NCBI RefSeq assembly: GCF_004364635.1
Contig: NZ_SOAX01000006.1
Span: 1 to 64,000, forward strand
Direction of reading: 5' to 3'
DNA length: 64,000 nucleotides
DNA from: Halospina denitrificans
GTDB taxonomy: Bacteria > Pseudomonadota > Gammaproteobacteria > Pseudomonadales > Oleiphilaceae
Shown here: piece after piece, positions 36,489-45,417 of the stretch
Layout of the letters: each line of letters starts with the position of its first letter
Numbering within the stretch: position 1 is the first letter of the stretch
The notes under the pieces: model-generated
Told to the model about the DNA's origin: nothing
The model's database searches: none
What the model saw: only the letters and a program-made list of their open reading frames with translations
Translations under genes and position numbers: made by a program

Positions 36489-37250
36489 CTAGGGCGCCTT
36501 TTCTTCGGGGGGCTCGAAAATCAGCCTGACCCGGAATCGACCGCTGCCCTCAGGCGGTTCCGGGAAGGGGCTGGCGGCCAGAGCGGCCTGGCGCCCCAGG
36601 CTGTCCAGCGCCTCCGAGCCTGACGACTTCCTGATTCGGGCGCGGCGCAGTGCGCCGTTGCCCATCAGGCGCAGTTCCAGTGTCACGGCCCGCGGCTCTT
36701 CAAGATCCCCCAGGGCCGCCTCATACCGGATTTCTCCGGCGATTTTTTCCCACAGTTGTATTTCATAATCAGACAGATTCCGTGTGTCCTCACGGCTGAG
36801 TCTTGTGACCTGTGCGTCTTCGGCGGGGGCGTCGGTTTCCGGGGATCGGTTGCCAAACAGCTGCCGGAATGACGACACGGAGTCCTCGCTGCCGGATTCG
36901 GGATTGGCGGCGGAGAGATCCGGGCGCCCCGGTGTTTGCGTTTCCGGCGGTGCCTGGATCGGAGCGGTGCGTTCCCCATTGTCACGACCAATCACGGGCT
37001 TGCTGCCGCCGGATTCGCTCGTTTGCGCCCGGGAGGGAGTGCCCTGGCGATTCTCACGGGAGGCGGCTGACTGGTTCGGGCTCTCGCCCGCGGGCGCAAT
37101 CCGGACGCTGACGGTCAGGGGAGGGCGTTCCGGCTCCGGTGGAACCTGGAGCCAGGCGCGGACCAGCATCGCCAGCAATACATGGACGAACAGCGCAAGC
37201 GAGAGCGACAGGATAATCCGGTAGGCTGTTGTGTTCTTTGACTCCTGCAT
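36489..37250 (-). CDS. TonB-like energy transducer protein
   Basis: 253 residues. A single N-terminal helix (IILSLSLALFVHVLLAMLVRAW) anchors it in the inner membrane, followed by a long low-complexity Pro/Ser/Glu/Gly region (about 38-150) and a C-terminal TonB-type domain (EIQLWEKIAGEIRYEA...VTLELRLMGNGALRRARIRKSSGSEALD...FPEPPEGSGRFRVRLIFE). TonB transmits ion-gradient energy from ExbBD to outer-membrane receptors. There is no exbB, exbD or receptor gene nearby, so a TolA-like or other envelope role is possible. It lies 24 bp downstream of the DUF1631 gene. Confidence 0.82.
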   Translation of the reverse strand: MQESKNTTAYRIILSLSLALFVHVLLAMLVRAWLQVPPEPERPPLTVSVRIAPAGESPNQSAASRENRQGTPSRAQTSESGGSKPVIGRDNGERTAPIQAPPETQTPGRPDLSAANPESGSEDSVSSFRQLFGNRSPETDAPAEDAQVTRLSREDTRNLSDYEIQLWEKIAGEIRYEAALGDLEEPRAVTLELRLMGNGALRRARIRKSSGSEALDSLGRQAALAASPFPEPPEGSGRFRVRLIFEPPEEKAP

Positions 37251-37276
37251 GGAATCCCGGGCCGTTTACAGCGAAT

Positions 37277-39475
37277 TCAGCCGGCCTTGCGGGTGAGGCC
37301 TCCAACAACAGCATCCAACGCCCGGTCAACCAGGGCGCCCTGCTCAAGAACCATGAGACGTTCCCGCCGTAACTCATGGGCCAGTTCGTTGCGGCTCTTC
37401 TCGACGACCTTGAGCCCCATGCGGTTGACGAAGACAAAGCTGTCCGCTTCCTCAATAACCGCGGAAAGCTTGCACCGGAAACAGGTCCCATTGACCAGCC
37501 GGAATTCGACCCAGTCACCCACCTGAATGCCCTCGAGGGTCTCATAATGCTCGGCCATGGCCGCGTCCTCAAGCGCCTGCTCCCGCTCAACAGCCGTAGA
37601 GCTCGGTGCCTGGGGTACTACTTCCGGAGTCTCCTCCGCGGTCAGGCTGTCCTCCGCCGCTTCGGCCAGCGCCTGGCGGCGGAAGGAGTCGGTCAGTTCC
37701 TTCTTGAGCTCGGCCATCGTGCTGTCGAGCCGGTTGGCATTATAGGAGACTTCCTCGAGCCCAGCACGCACCGATTTGATCAGAGCGGGGACCAGGCGAA
37801 CCCACTGTTCCCGATCCTGGCTCTCCGGGTGTGGGCGAAGGCACCACAGAAGATCATCCACAACACGAACGGTCTGGGCCCAGCGATGCTCGGCGTCGTC
37901 ACGCAGGTAGGCGAGGAACATGACCCGGCTCCAGCCATTAACGAGAAGCTCGCGCACACTGTCCGGAACCTGGCGGTTTTCCAGTCGCTCCTTCAGGACC
38001 TGGTCCACGGTCTCCTGGGCTTTTCGGGATTTGATGCGCCCGCGCTCTGACTCCCGGGTACGCTGCTCCACGAGGGTGGCCTTGCGGTTTTCCCGGCTCA
38101 GGAACGTTTCGAACTCGTCGTATAATGTCTCGAAGAGGGTAACATCTCCGTTGAATTCCTCAATAATACGATGCACCACACGATGGATCTCGTCATAGAG
38201 GCGGTCGCGATTCTTTTCCCCGTGATTGCTCCACCCAATACCCGCGCGCGCCAGTGCGTTCAACAGCTTCCGGGCTGGGTGCGAGGGCTTGCTGAAGAAA
38301 CTCCGGTCCTTGACCACCACTTTCAGGATCGGAATCTGCAGCCGGCTGATCAGTACCTGGACGGGGGGCGAGAGGTTATGATCGTCCAGGATGAATTCGA
38401 ACAGCAGGGCAACCAGGTTGATGAGGTCTTCATCCATGCTCTCCAGCGCCGCCGTGCGACCCTCTGTGGTCGGCTGACGGGCCAGCAGGTCACTGATCAT
38501 CTCCCTTAGGTCCGGGCGTTCCGGTCGCCCCTGGGTCAGATCCGATTCGGCTTGGGGTTGCGGCATCTGTGATAGCAAATCGTACAATTCCTTTTTGGAT
38601 ACGATGTAAAATGAGTCAGGCCCTGAGGTGTCCCCGGATGCATGCGGGCTGTGGCGTCGGTAGCCAGAAAGCAATGCCCCGATGCTTTCAAGGAACTCCT
38701 TGCCGGACGCGGCATCCGCGGCGCTCTCCTTTTCCTTGTTCCGACGTGTCTGCGATTCCGTTACCTGTTCGCTTTTGCGCGCCTCATAGTGGAAATTGGG
38801 CACGACGCCCGCCTGGATCAGGATACGGTTTGCCTCGTCCAGTACGAGCCCAAGACTGGCCAGCACGTAACGGTCAAAGTGCTTGAGCAGGATGAGTCGC
38901 TCACGGATCTGAATATCCAGGTCGCTGCAGGCTTCGCGGAAGAGGTTGCTGAGTGGCTCTGGGGCCAGGGGGTTCACAGGGCTGTCCTTGTTGTGTCCGG
39001 GATAGAGCGAGGTAAGCCGGGTCTGGAGTGGCAGCAGTGTCCCCTGGAAGCTGACGACCGCCTTATTGGTCATCGCATTGATGGCTACCTGCTCTTCCAG
39101 GTCGTCATTATCCACCAGTGACAGACTGTGCGCGCTGACGGGTTGCGGGGGCTTCTCGTGCCGCCGGCTGATGTCGCTTGCCGGGGGGTGGCGGAAGAGG
39201 TTGGCCAGCCCTTCCTGGAACTGCTTTTCGATTCCTTTGCGCTTGATGCGGACCTCGCGCATGGTCTCGAAATAGCGGTTCTGGTCATTGTTGCTCCGGG
39301 CCCCATTGGCGAGTTCGAAAAGTGAGTCGTCAATGGCGTCAAGGGCGCTGCCAAGCAGGTCTGCAAGTCCTGGCGCAACAGTCTCCCAAACCTGCCGGAT
39401 TTCCCGTGGTAGCCGGTTGTCGGCCTGTGCGCCCAGTGTCGAGGAGACCGAATGAATTCCGGGTTGTTCGCTCAT
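37277..39475 (-). CDS. DUF1631 family protein with C-terminal PilZ-like module
   Basis: 732 residues from the ATG at 39475; the longer frame would start above the promoter. It is predicted cytoplasmic, almost all alpha-helical and charged, with no signal or membrane segment. The family (Pseudomonas and relatives, often misannotated as thymidine phosphorylase) has no established function. The last ~110 residues after a spacer (EVVPQAPSSTAVEREQALE) look like a small beta domain: IQVGDWVEFRLVNGTCFRCKLSAVIEEADSFVFVNRMGLKVVEKSRNELAHEL, similar to PilZ-type proteins although the RxxxR/DxSxxG c-di-GMP signature is not obvious. A promoter is visible at 39560-39588. Confidence 0.8.
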   Translation of the reverse strand: MSEQPGIHSVSSTLGAQADNRLPREIRQVWETVAPGLADLLGSALDAIDDSLFELANGARSNNDQNRYFETMREVRIKRKGIEKQFQEGLANLFRHPPASDISRRHEKPPQPVSAHSLSLVDNDDLEEQVAINAMTNKAVVSFQGTLLPLQTRLTSLYPGHNKDSPVNPLAPEPLSNLFREACSDLDIQIRERLILLKHFDRYVLASLGLVLDEANRILIQAGVVPNFHYEARKSEQVTESQTRRNKEKESAADAASGKEFLESIGALLSGYRRHSPHASGDTSGPDSFYIVSKKELYDLLSQMPQPQAESDLTQGRPERPDLREMISDLLARQPTTEGRTAALESMDEDLINLVALLFEFILDDHNLSPPVQVLISRLQIPILKVVVKDRSFFSKPSHPARKLLNALARAGIGWSNHGEKNRDRLYDEIHRVVHRIIEEFNGDVTLFETLYDEFETFLSRENRKATLVEQRTRESERGRIKSRKAQETVDQVLKERLENRQVPDSVRELLVNGWSRVMFLAYLRDDAEHRWAQTVRVVDDLLWCLRPHPESQDREQWVRLVPALIKSVRAGLEEVSYNANRLDSTMAELKKELTDSFRRQALAEAAEDSLTAEETPEVVPQAPSSTAVEREQALEDAAMAEHYETLEGIQVGDWVEFRLVNGTCFRCKLSAVIEEADSFVFVNRMGLKVVEKSRNELAHELRRERLMVLEQGALVDRALDAVVGGLTRKAG

Positions 39476-39559
39476 GGCTGACTCCGTAGGGACGCCTCGA
39501 CCGCGGGGCAGGGGAATGGCTCTGTCGGCATTGGATACTGCAGTGCCACCGGAAATTAA

Positions 39560-39588
39560 AGTATACAAAGTATACAAAAAAATAACAA
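39560..39588 (-). promoter_or_regulatory. Sigma70-like promoter of the DUF1631 gene, with tandem GTATAC
   Basis: On the minus strand TTGTTA (39588-39583) and TATACT (39565-39560) are separated by exactly 17 bp in an AT-rich patch quite unlike its surroundings. The six-base palindrome GTATAC occurs twice, 3 bp apart (39561-39566 and 39570-39575), one overlapping the -10, which could be an operator. The leader to the start codon at 39475 would be about 75 nt. Confidence 0.65.
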
Positions 39589-39623
39589 AAGATTACGTGT
39601 CGGAGTCTGTGAGCTGGTCCGCG

Positions 39624-40910
39624 TTATTGCTGTCGGGGCGCTGCTGCTGCCAACTGGGGATGGATGCGTACGGTACGGATGACGTTGTCCTTGATTTGCA
39701 GGGTCTCAAGGCGCAGCCCGTAGAGGTTGAGGCAGAGATTGCTCTCGGGAATGGTCTCCAGGTATTCGGTGATGAGTCCGTTGAGGGTCTTGGGGCCGTC
39801 AGTGGGCAGCTGGAGTTCCAGAGCCCGGTTCAGGGTGCGGATGGGGGTGGTGCCGTCAACAATGGTGGTCCCGTCCGACTGGGGCAGGATATCCTGGCTG
39901 CTGCTCGAGGCAAAGTCTGTAGTGAACTCGCCGACAATTTCCTCGAGTATGTCCTCAAGTGTTGCTATGCCCAGTACATCACCGTACTCGTCAACAACGA
40001 TTCCAATACGGCGGCGCTCTTTCTGGAAATTGAAAAGCTGGGTGTGCAGGGGGGTGCTTTCGGGGATGAAATAGGGCTCCCGGCAGAGCTGCATCAGTGT
40101 GGCCTTGTTGACTTCGTCGTCGTCGAGAAGCCGACTGACGTTGCGCAGGTGCAGGATGCCCACGGTGTTGTTGATGTCCCCTCGATACACGGGCAGGCGC
40201 GTGTGTTGGCTGCCCCGTATCAACCTGAGGATCTCGCCGACGCTGTCTTCCAGGTCGATGCCAATAACCTCGTTGCGCGGCACCATAATGTCGTTAACGG
40301 TGACCTTCTCCAGATCGAGAATGCTGATGAGCATATCCTGGTGCCGGCCGGGGAGCATGGAGCCGGATTCATTGACCAGGGTGCGCAGTTCCTCACGGCT
40401 GAGGTGGTCCTCGCCGGAGCCACTCTTCAACCGCACGCCCATCAGGCGAAGCAGGTTGTTGGTGATCAGGTTGAGTACCCAGACCACCGGGTAGAAGATT
40501 TTCAGCAGCGGGCCAAGGATGTGGGACGCCGGAAAGGCAATGCGTTCCGGGTACAGGGCCGCGAGCGTCTTGGGGGTGACCTCGGAGAAGATGAGGATGG
40601 TGATGGTCAGGGCGATGGTGGCGATGGCAACACCCGCATCGCCCCAGATGCGCACGGCAATGAGGGTGGCGATGGCCGAGGCGAAGATATTGACGAAGTT
40701 GTTGCCAATGAGGATGACGCCAATGAGCTGGTCCGTCCGCTCCAGGAGTCGGGTGGCCCGCCTGGCGCCTCGGTGGCCTTCCTTGCTGAGATGTTTGAGG
40801 CGGTAACGGTTCAGCGCCATCATCCCGGTCTCGGAGCTGGAGAAGAAGGCCGAGAGGATGATCAGCAGAACCAGGATGCTGCCAAGGGCGGTCAGGGATG
40901 CGTCGTTCAC
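39624..40910 (-). CDS. CorC/HlyC-family membrane protein (DUF21-CBS-CorC_HlyC)
   Basis: 428 residues. An N-terminal DUF21/CNNM transmembrane domain (about 1-180; FFSSSETGMMALNRYRLKHL, GNNFVNIFASAIATLIA) is followed by a CBS pair (about 195-320; VNDIMVPRNEVIGID, RLPVYRGDINNTVGILHL, GIVVDEYGDVLGIATLEDILEEIVGEF) and a C-terminal CorC_HlyC domain. Homologues (YfjD, MpfA, CNNM) take part in magnesium or other cation efflux. It lies next to a CcsA-like gene and upstream of ffh, as in Pseudomonas. Confidence 0.9.
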   Translation of the reverse strand: MNDASLTALGSILVLLIILSAFFSSSETGMMALNRYRLKHLSKEGHRGARRATRLLERTDQLIGVILIGNNFVNIFASAIATLIAVRIWGDAGVAIATIALTITILIFSEVTPKTLAALYPERIAFPASHILGPLLKIFYPVVWVLNLITNNLLRLMGVRLKSGSGEDHLSREELRTLVNESGSMLPGRHQDMLISILDLEKVTVNDIMVPRNEVIGIDLEDSVGEILRLIRGSQHTRLPVYRGDINNTVGILHLRNVSRLLDDDEVNKATLMQLCREPYFIPESTPLHTQLFNFQKERRRIGIVVDEYGDVLGIATLEDILEEIVGEFTTDFASSSSQDILPQSDGTTIVDGTTPIRTLNRALELQLPTDGPKTLNGLITEYLETIPESNLCLNLYGLRLETLQIKDNVIRTVRIHPQLAAAAPRQQ

Positions 40911-40940
40911 AGCTGGATTCCGTTGGCGTTGAGTGTCAGG

Positions 40941-41744
40941 TTACAGAATGAATTCAATGACCAGGCGGCTTCCGAAATAGCCCAGCGTCAGAAGCACGCA
41001 GCCAACCAGGGTCCAGCGGCTGGCCACAGCCCCTCGCCACCCCTGGAGCTGGTGGCCTACGACCAGGGCTGCAAAGACCAGCCAGGCCAGGAGGGTGAAG
41101 ACTGTTTTATGGGCAAGCTGTTGCCCGAAAATGTCCTCGATGAAGACGGCCCCGACAATAATGGCCAGTGTCAGGATGGCGACGCCGGTGTTGATGAGCC
41201 CGAACAGCAGGCTTTCCATGGTCTCCAGTGGCGGCAGCGTCCGAACCAGAAGGCTGTTTCGGTGGGCCTTGAGCTGGTGGTGCTGGAAGTAAAGAAGCAC
41301 GGCCTGTATCGCCGCCAGGGCAAGAAAACTGAATGCGGTCACCGCCAGAAGTACATGCAGCAGGACGCCGATATTGGATTCATCGATGACGCGCGGGCCC
41401 GTGTAGAATGCCAGTTTTGCGAGGATTGTGGTCGCGGCAAACGGGTAGGCGACCAGCAGCAGGTTGTGCACGGGTCTGGCCAGCGACAGGCCAATAACCA
41501 GAATGACAACCAGGGCGGACACCGCCATAGCGGCCACCAGAACCGACAGGTTGACGCCGCTGTCGAGCACCATGTACTGCGCGGCCAGCACCAGGTGAGC
41601 GGCTACGCCGAGAGCACCCGCCAGAAGCGCCAGGCGCTGCGCAGGCATTTGCTGTGTGCGGAGGTGCAGGAGTTGAAGGACAAATCCGGCGCCATAGAGA
41701 ATAACGGCAGTGAAGGCGATAATGGTTGTGCCCATGGGCGTCAT
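40941..41744 (-). CDS. CcsA-like inner-membrane protein (YpjD family)
   Basis: 267 residues from the ATG at 41744; a TTG at 41783 would add 13 residues. Eight hydrophobic segments by eye. The C-terminal half is of the cytochrome c assembly protein type (TGPRVIDESNIGVLLHVLLAVTAFSFLALAAIQAVLL, followed by the TLPPLETMESLLFGLINTGVAILTLAIIVG block). YpjD homologues sit between corC-like and ffh genes in many gammaproteobacteria; no haem-handling function has been firmly shown. Divergent from ffh. Confidence 0.85.
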   Translation of the reverse strand: MTPMGTTIIAFTAVILYGAGFVLQLLHLRTQQMPAQRLALLAGALGVAAHLVLAAQYMVLDSGVNLSVLVAAMAVSALVVILVIGLSLARPVHNLLLVAYPFAATTILAKLAFYTGPRVIDESNIGVLLHVLLAVTAFSFLALAAIQAVLLYFQHHQLKAHRNSLLVRTLPPLETMESLLFGLINTGVAILTLAIIVGAVFIEDIFGQQLAHKTVFTLLAWLVFAALVVGHQLQGWRGAVASRWTLVGCVLLTLGYFGSRLVIEFIL

Positions 41745-41826
41745 GAATTTCCGGCTTGTGTCGGCTTCGGGGTCGTCCGTCAAACGGATTTTCCGGCCCC
41801 GGTTCGTGTCAGGCGTTCAGTCTGGT

Positions 41827-41832
41827 TATAAT
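41827..41832 (+). promoter_or_regulatory. Probable -10 box of the ffh promoter
   Basis: A perfect TATAAT lies about 70 bp upstream of the ffh start in the divergent intergenic region. No good -35 is found at the standard distance, so only the -10 is claimed. Confidence 0.45.
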
Positions 41833-41900
41833 AGCCCGTCGATGCAACTGGATGGGACCCTCCCGTTCCTATTAGCCAACCAACGAATGCCGAACGTTTC

Positions 41901-43319
41901 ATGTTTGATAATCTGACAGACCGGCTTTCCGGAAGCCTTAGAAAAATCTCCGGTCAGGCAAAACTGACGGAAAACAACATCAGTGAAACGCTGCGGGAAG
42001 TCCGTATGGCGTTGCTGGAGGCGGACGTCGCGCTGCCGGTGGTCAAGGCTTTCGTTGAGAACGTGCGCCAGAAGGCCGTCGGACAGGAGGTCATGCGCAG
42101 CCTGAGCCCGGGGCAGGCCTTCATCAAGATCGTGCAGAGCGAACTTGAGGCGGTCATGGGCGCTGCGGAGCCTCTTGAACTCAGCGGCAAGCCCCCGGCG
42201 GTGATCATGATGGCGGGCCTGCAGGGCGCGGGTAAGACCACCAGCGTTGCCAAACTGGCCCGCTACCTCAAAGAGCGTGAGAAGAAATCCGTGATGGTGG
42301 TCAGCGCCGACGTTTACCGTCCGGCCGCCATCAACCAGCTGGAGACTCTCGCGGGCGAGGTGGACGCCAGCTTCTATCCCAGCAGCACTGACCAGGATCC
42401 GGTCACCATCGCCAATAATGCCGTGGACGACGCTCGCCGTCGCTTTATCGACGTGGTGATCGTGGACACGGCCGGTCGCATGCACGTGGACGAGGGCATG
42501 ATGGATGAAATCGGCCGCCTGAATAAGGCCGTTTCGCCCAACGAAACCCTCTTCGTCGTGGATGCCATGAGCGGCCAGGACGCCGCCAATACCGCCAAGG
42601 CCTTCAGTGACGCCTTGCCACTCAGTGGTGTCATCCTCACGAAGGCGGATGGCGACGCGCGCGGGGGTGCGGCGCTCTCGGTTCGCCATATCACGGGGCG
42701 CCCCATCAAGTTCCTGGGTGTGGGCGAAAAGACGGACGCGCTGGAAGTCTTTCATTCGGACCGCATCGCCTCGCGCATTCTGGGTATGGGCGATGTGCTG
42801 TCGCTGATCGAGGATGCCGAGCAGAAGGTTGACCAAAAGAAGGCCCAGCGGCTGACCAAGAAGATCAAGAAGGGTAAGAAGTTTGATCTTGAGGATTTCC
42901 GCGACCAGCTCCAGCAGATGAAGAATATGGGCGGCATGGGGGCAATGCTGGAAAAGCTGCCCGGTATGGGGCAATACCAGGAAATGGCCGAGAAACAGAT
43001 GAATGACAAGTCCTTCGGCCGCATGGAAGCCATCATCTCCGCCATGACCCCCCATGAGCGCCGCTACCCCGATGTCATCAGTAGTTCGCGCAAGCGCCGT
43101 ATTGCCAATGGTTCGGGGGTGCAGATGCAGGAAGTCAACCGTCTGCTTAAGCAGCACAAGCAGATGCAGAAGATGATGAAGAAGATGGGCAGCAAAGGTG
43201 GCATGGCCAACATGATGCGTGGAATGCAGGGCATGATGGGCGGCCAGGGTGGACCTGGAGGACCGGGCGGCCCTGCTGGTGGCGCCGGCGGTGGCATGCC
43301 GCCCATGGGTCGGCGATGA
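41901..43319 (+). CDS. ffh: Signal recognition particle protein Ffh
   Basis: 472 residues. The SRP GTPase binds 4.5S RNA and signal sequences of nascent membrane proteins. N domain (1-90; ENNISETLREVRMALLEADVALPVV), G domain with GLQGAGKTTSVAKLA, DVYRPAAINQL, DTAGRMHVDEGMM and TKADGDARGGAAL, then the methionine-rich M domain (about 320-430; MKNMGGMGAMLEKLPGMG, SSSRKRRIANGSG). A glycine/proline-rich tail (GGPGGPGGPAGGAGGG) follows, seen in several relatives. Start at the ATG 41901. Confidence 0.97.
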   Translation: MFDNLTDRLSGSLRKISGQAKLTENNISETLREVRMALLEADVALPVVKAFVENVRQKAVGQEVMRSLSPGQAFIKIVQSELEAVMGAAEPLELSGKPPAVIMMAGLQGAGKTTSVAKLARYLKEREKKSVMVVSADVYRPAAINQLETLAGEVDASFYPSSTDQDPVTIANNAVDDARRRFIDVVIVDTAGRMHVDEGMMDEIGRLNKAVSPNETLFVVDAMSGQDAANTAKAFSDALPLSGVILTKADGDARGGAALSVRHITGRPIKFLGVGEKTDALEVFHSDRIASRILGMGDVLSLIEDAEQKVDQKKAQRLTKKIKKGKKFDLEDFRDQLQQMKNMGGMGAMLEKLPGMGQYQEMAEKQMNDKSFGRMEAIISAMTPHERRYPDVISSSRKRRIANGSGVQMQEVNRLLKQHKQMQKMMKKMGSKGGMANMMRGMQGMMGGQGGPGGPGGPAGGAGGGMPPMGRR

Positions 43320-43333
43320 ATCCGGATTGACGG

Positions 43334-43362
43334 TTTTCAGGCCCGGCTTTTTGCAGTAGAAT
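43334..43362 (+). promoter_or_regulatory. Possible promoter of the rpsP-rimM-trmD-rplS operon
   Basis: TTTTCA (43334-43339) and TAGAAT (43357-43362) are 17 bp apart in the ffh-rpsP gap, 70 bp before the rpsP start. The -10 is good; the -35 is weak. Confidence 0.4.
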
Positions 43363-43432
43363 GCCAGCCCTTTCGCACGGGCGGTTTCGAATCGCCCTGC
43401 AATTTTATTAATACAACAGGACAGTCGTTGAA

Positions 43433-43678
43433 ATGGTAACAATCCGTTTGACACGAGGTGGCGCCAAGAAGCGTCCGTTCTATCACGTACAGGTGACGGA
43501 CAGCCGTAAATCCCGTGATGGCCGATACATTGAGCGTCTGGGTTTTTTCAACCCGGTTGCGCGTGGCAATGAAGAGCGGCTGCGCCTGGATACCGAGCGC
43601 GCCCAGCACTGGATTGATCAGGGCGCCCAGCCCAGCGAGCGGGTGAGCAGCCTGATCAAAGAGGCAGCTTCCAAGTAA
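43433..43678 (+). CDS. rpsP: 30S ribosomal protein S16
   Basis: 81 residues (E. coli S16 has 82). The sequence [41 protein letters not shown] is nearly diagnostic. S16 binds 16S rRNA early in small-subunit assembly. It leads the canonical rpsP-rimM-trmD-rplS operon; the spacing to rimM is 30 bp. Confidence 0.98.
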   Translation: MVTIRLTRGGAKKRPFYHVQVTDSRKSRDGRYIERLGFFNPVARGNEERLRLDTERAQHWIDQGAQPSERVSSLIKEAASK

Positions 43679-43708
43679 CGGCGGCGGTCAGCGTCGAAGG
43701 AGGCGAGG

Positions 43709-44236
43709 GTGACGTCCGTTTCCAGTGAGACGGTGCTGGGTCAGATAACGTCGGTGTTCGGTATTCAGGGGTGGGTCAAGGTCTACTCCTATACGGAACC
43801 ACTGGACAATATCTTCCAGTATCCGGAATGGATTCTGGCCGGAACCGGGGCTTCAAGGCGTTACCGGCTCGTCAGGGGACGCTGGCACGGCAAGACGCTT
43901 CTGGCAAAGCTTGAGGGCGTGGACGATCGTGACCAGGCAGCGCAGCTTTGTGGCAACGAAATCCGTGTTGCCACCGAGGATCTGCCTCCGCTGGAGGAGG
44001 GCGAGTACTACTGGTACCAGCTCGAAGGACTCCGGGTGCTGACCTCCGATGATCAGGATCTGGGTGTGGTGGATCACCTTATCGAGACCGGATCCAACGA
44101 TGTTCTGGTGGTTGAACCGGACTCCGGAAGTATTGATGGTCGGCAGAGACTGATCCCCTTTCTGCCGGATCAGAGCATTGAATCGGTCCAGCTTGAGTCC
44201 GGCGTTGTGGTTGTGAACTGGGACCCGGACTTCTGA
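43709..44236 (+). CDS. rimM: 16S rRNA processing / ribosome maturation factor RimM
   Basis: 175 residues from a GTG with AAGGAGGCGAGG before it. RimM binds S19 and helps mature the 30S head. The N-terminal barrel begins GQITSVFGIQGWVKVYSYTEP; the PRC barrel has EEGEYYWYQLEGLRVLTSDDQDLGVVDHLIETGSNDVLVVE and ends LIPFLPDQSIESVQLESGVVVVNWDPDF. It lies between rpsP and trmD. Confidence 0.96.
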   Translation: MTSVSSETVLGQITSVFGIQGWVKVYSYTEPLDNIFQYPEWILAGTGASRRYRLVRGRWHGKTLLAKLEGVDDRDQAAQLCGNEIRVATEDLPPLEEGEYYWYQLEGLRVLTSDDQDLGVVDHLIETGSNDVLVVEPDSGSIDGRQRLIPFLPDQSIESVQLESGVVVVNWDPDF

Positions 44237-44254
44237 ACAGGGGAGCAGCGCGAC

Positions 44255-45013
44255 TTGCGCATAGGGGCGGTCACGATCTTCCCGGAGATGTTCCGGGCCA
44301 TTACGGATTATGGCGTCACCAGCCGCGCGGTGTCTGAAGGGCTGCTGCAGCTGGAGACCGTGAATCCGAGGGCGTTCACCGCGGATCGGCATCGCACCGT
44401 GGATGATCGCCCCTATGGGGGTGGACCGGGCATGGTCATGAAGCCCGAGCCGCTGGAGGCTGCCCTGGATTCGGCCGTGGATGCCGTTGGGGGGAGCGCG
44501 AGGGTTGTTTACCTCTCGCCGCAGGGACGGCTGCTGGATCAGTCCCTGGTGGAGGCGTTGGCGGAAGAGCCGGCGCTGGTACTGTTATCAGGCCGCTATG
44601 AAGGGGTCGATGAGCGGGTTATTGAAGCCCGCGTGGATGACGAGATTTCCATCGGTGACTATGTCCTGAGTGGTGGAGAGCTCGCATCCATGGTGCTGGT
44701 GGACGCGGTAGTCCGCCAGATTCCGGGGGTGCTGGGACACAGCCAGTCGGCGGCGGAAGACTCGTTTGCCGATGGGCTTCTTGACTGTCCCCATTACACC
44801 CGACCGGAGCGGTTTCATGATCGCCCTGTGCCGGAGGTGCTCCTTCAGGGAGATCACGAACGGATACGACGCTGGCGTCTGAAGGCATCACTGGAACGGA
44901 CGCTGGCACGACGGCCCGACCTTCTCGAAGGACGGGTGCTGTCGAAGGAAGAACAGGAGCTGCTGGCTGAGATCCGAGAGGAGCAGTCAGGAGCGACTAT
45001 TTCAGGTAAATGA
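44255..45013 (+). CDS. trmD: tRNA (guanine-37-N1)-methyltransferase
   Basis: 252 residues from a TTG (TTGCGCATAGGGGCG), 18 bp after rimM with GGGGAG upstream. TrmD methylates G37 next to the anticodon and prevents frameshifts. The SPOUT knot is visible: [79 protein letters not shown], and [26 protein letters not shown]. Third gene of the operon. Confidence 0.97.
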   Translation: MRIGAVTIFPEMFRAITDYGVTSRAVSEGLLQLETVNPRAFTADRHRTVDDRPYGGGPGMVMKPEPLEAALDSAVDAVGGSARVVYLSPQGRLLDQSLVEALAEEPALVLLSGRYEGVDERVIEARVDDEISIGDYVLSGGELASMVLVDAVVRQIPGVLGHSQSAAEDSFADGLLDCPHYTRPERFHDRPVPEVLLQGDHERIRRWRLKASLERTLARRPDLLEGRVLSKEEQELLAEIREEQSGATISGK

Positions 45014-45057
45014 TGGTCCGGACCGGGGCATCCAAGACTGGTGTTTAGGAGCGAACG

Positions 45058-45417
45058 ATGAGTGGCAAGAGCAGCATCATCCAAGAGATTGAAAAAGAAC
45101 AGATCAAAGAAGGATCCGTGCCTGAGTTCGGCCCCGGTGACACCGTGGTGGTCCAGGTCCGCGTGACGGAGGGCAACCGTGAGCGCCTCCAGGCGTTTGA
45201 GGGTGTGGTGATTGGTAAGCGCAATCGCGGCCTCAACTCCTCGTTTACCGTGCGTAAGCGGTCCTATGGCATTGGCGTTGAGCGTACCTTCCAGACGCAC
45301 TCGCGGCTGATTGACAATATTTCCGTCAAGCGTCGCGGTGATGTCCGGCAGGCCAAGCTCTACCATCTGCGTGAACTGTCTGGTAAGGCTGCGCGGATCA
45401 AGGAAAAGCTTGGCTGA
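45058..45417 (+). CDS. rplS: 50S ribosomal protein L19
   Basis: 119 residues. [95 protein letters not shown] is typical L19, at the 30S-50S interface. Last gene of the S16 operon, but xerD begins inside its final codons. Confidence 0.98.
   Translation: MSGKSSIIQEIEKEQIKEGSVPEFGPGDTVVVQVRVTEGNRERLQAFEGVVIGKRNRGLNSSFTVRKRSYGIGVERTFQTHSRLIDNISVKRRGDVRQAKLYHLRELSGKAARIKEKLG

Noticed and set aside
39474-41831. 785-codon plus-strand open frame opposite the CorC-like and CcsA-like genes
   Set aside because: It is antisense to two well-recognised membrane-protein genes, has no Shine-Dalgarno and shows the residue bias of a reversed frame in GC-rich DNA.
41826-43454. 542-codon minus-strand open frame opposite ffh
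   Set aside because: It fully overlaps ffh, and the His/Leu/Arg-rich product is typical of antisense shadow frames.
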